Source of the DNA: Fretibacter rubidus
GTDB taxonomy: Bacteria; Pseudomonadota; Alphaproteobacteria; Caulobacterales; Maricaulaceae
Length of the DNA: 64,000 nucleotides
NCBI RefSeq assembly: GCF_041429785.1
Contig: NZ_CP163423.1
Span: 1,116,001 to 1,180,000, forward strand
Reading direction: 5' to 3'
Below, piece by piece: positions 63,917 through 64,000 of this stretch (within the stretch, counting starts at the first letter, position 1; every line of letters begins with the position of its first letter). Position numbers and translations under genes: made by a program. The notes below the pieces were generated by a model, which was not told the origin of the DNA, did not search any database, and was given only the letters and a program-made list of their open reading frames with translations.

Positions 63917-64000
63917 AACTGTCCTTTATTGGCTACTTCCGACGCCGTCTTGAAAATGTTGGCATTGACCCGCGCGACTTATATTCGCGCTCTTCATCAG

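Noticed and set aside
1-64000. tRNA or rRNA genes
   Set aside because: No cloverleaf with T-loop and CCA-type end or rRNA segment was seen by eye; a dedicated scan was not possible.

Overview
The window is chromosomal DNA of an alphaproteobacterium, most likely a marine, Hyphomonadaceae/Maricaulales-like lineage (inference). The marker genes are a zeta-type F1-ATPase inhibitor (DUF1476), the PurS/PurQ/short-PurL set, an alpha-type SspB with a ClpX-binding tail, an NDUFA12 homologue beside a DUF2155 protein, a eukaryote-like NADP isocitrate dehydrogenase divergent from trmJ, and the fabF-mltG-yicC-gmk / lptFG-surA-pdxA-rsmA arrangement. No rRNA, tRNA, CRISPR array, prophage or intact insertion sequence was seen.

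Layout. 1-10.7 kb is core envelope and replication DNA: fabF (3' end), mltG, yicC and gmk on +; rsmA, pdxA, surA, lptG and lptF on -; then pepA and holC on +. lptD is absent from its usual place between lptG and surA, and pdxA has no ATG, GTG or TTG upstream of its conserved N-terminus. 10.7-16.7 kb holds an orphan gene, a repeat-rich spacer, and bolA-purL-purQ-purS-purC with the divergent DUF1476 gene. 16.7-23.2 kb is accessory: an AT-richer DUF4145 gene, several lipoproteins, the 3' stub of an AbgT transporter, two tandem thioredoxin-fold paralogues (one without its CxxC) and a secreted DUF11 protein. 23.2-32.6 kb has purB, an MFS carrier, radC, map, a CinA-type protein, a small 2OG-oxygenase-like protein, a DMT carrier, bacterioferritin with its ferredoxin, and an ErpA-type Fe-S carrier.

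32.7-37.5 kb is dgt, then SPOR-nagZ-scpA-scpB; argS and tatABC, their frequent neighbours in alphaproteobacteria, are missing from both flanks. 37.5-46.2 kb has a MipA/OmpV porin, two unrelated NADP isocitrate dehydrogenases facing each other, trmJ, rarD and rpsD. 46.3-59.6 kb has a membrane-protein/XRE pair under a dyad operator, an acyl-CoA/ACP synthetase, grxD, an OmpA lipoprotein, fumC-DUF4169-RHH, sspB and aat (two feeders of Clp proteolysis), NDUFA12-DUF2155, a secreted GH5 hydrolase, dnaB and an alanine racemase with a long charged tail.

The window ends with a four-gene operon at 59998-63916: circularly permuted ATP-grasp, alpha-E protein, transglutaminase-like protease and Anbu proteasome-like peptidase. 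This is the least understood conserved system here, and its upstream region carries two perfect dyads. Two families of dispersed palindromic elements, about 125-129 bp and about 95-105 bp, mark most accessory junctions.
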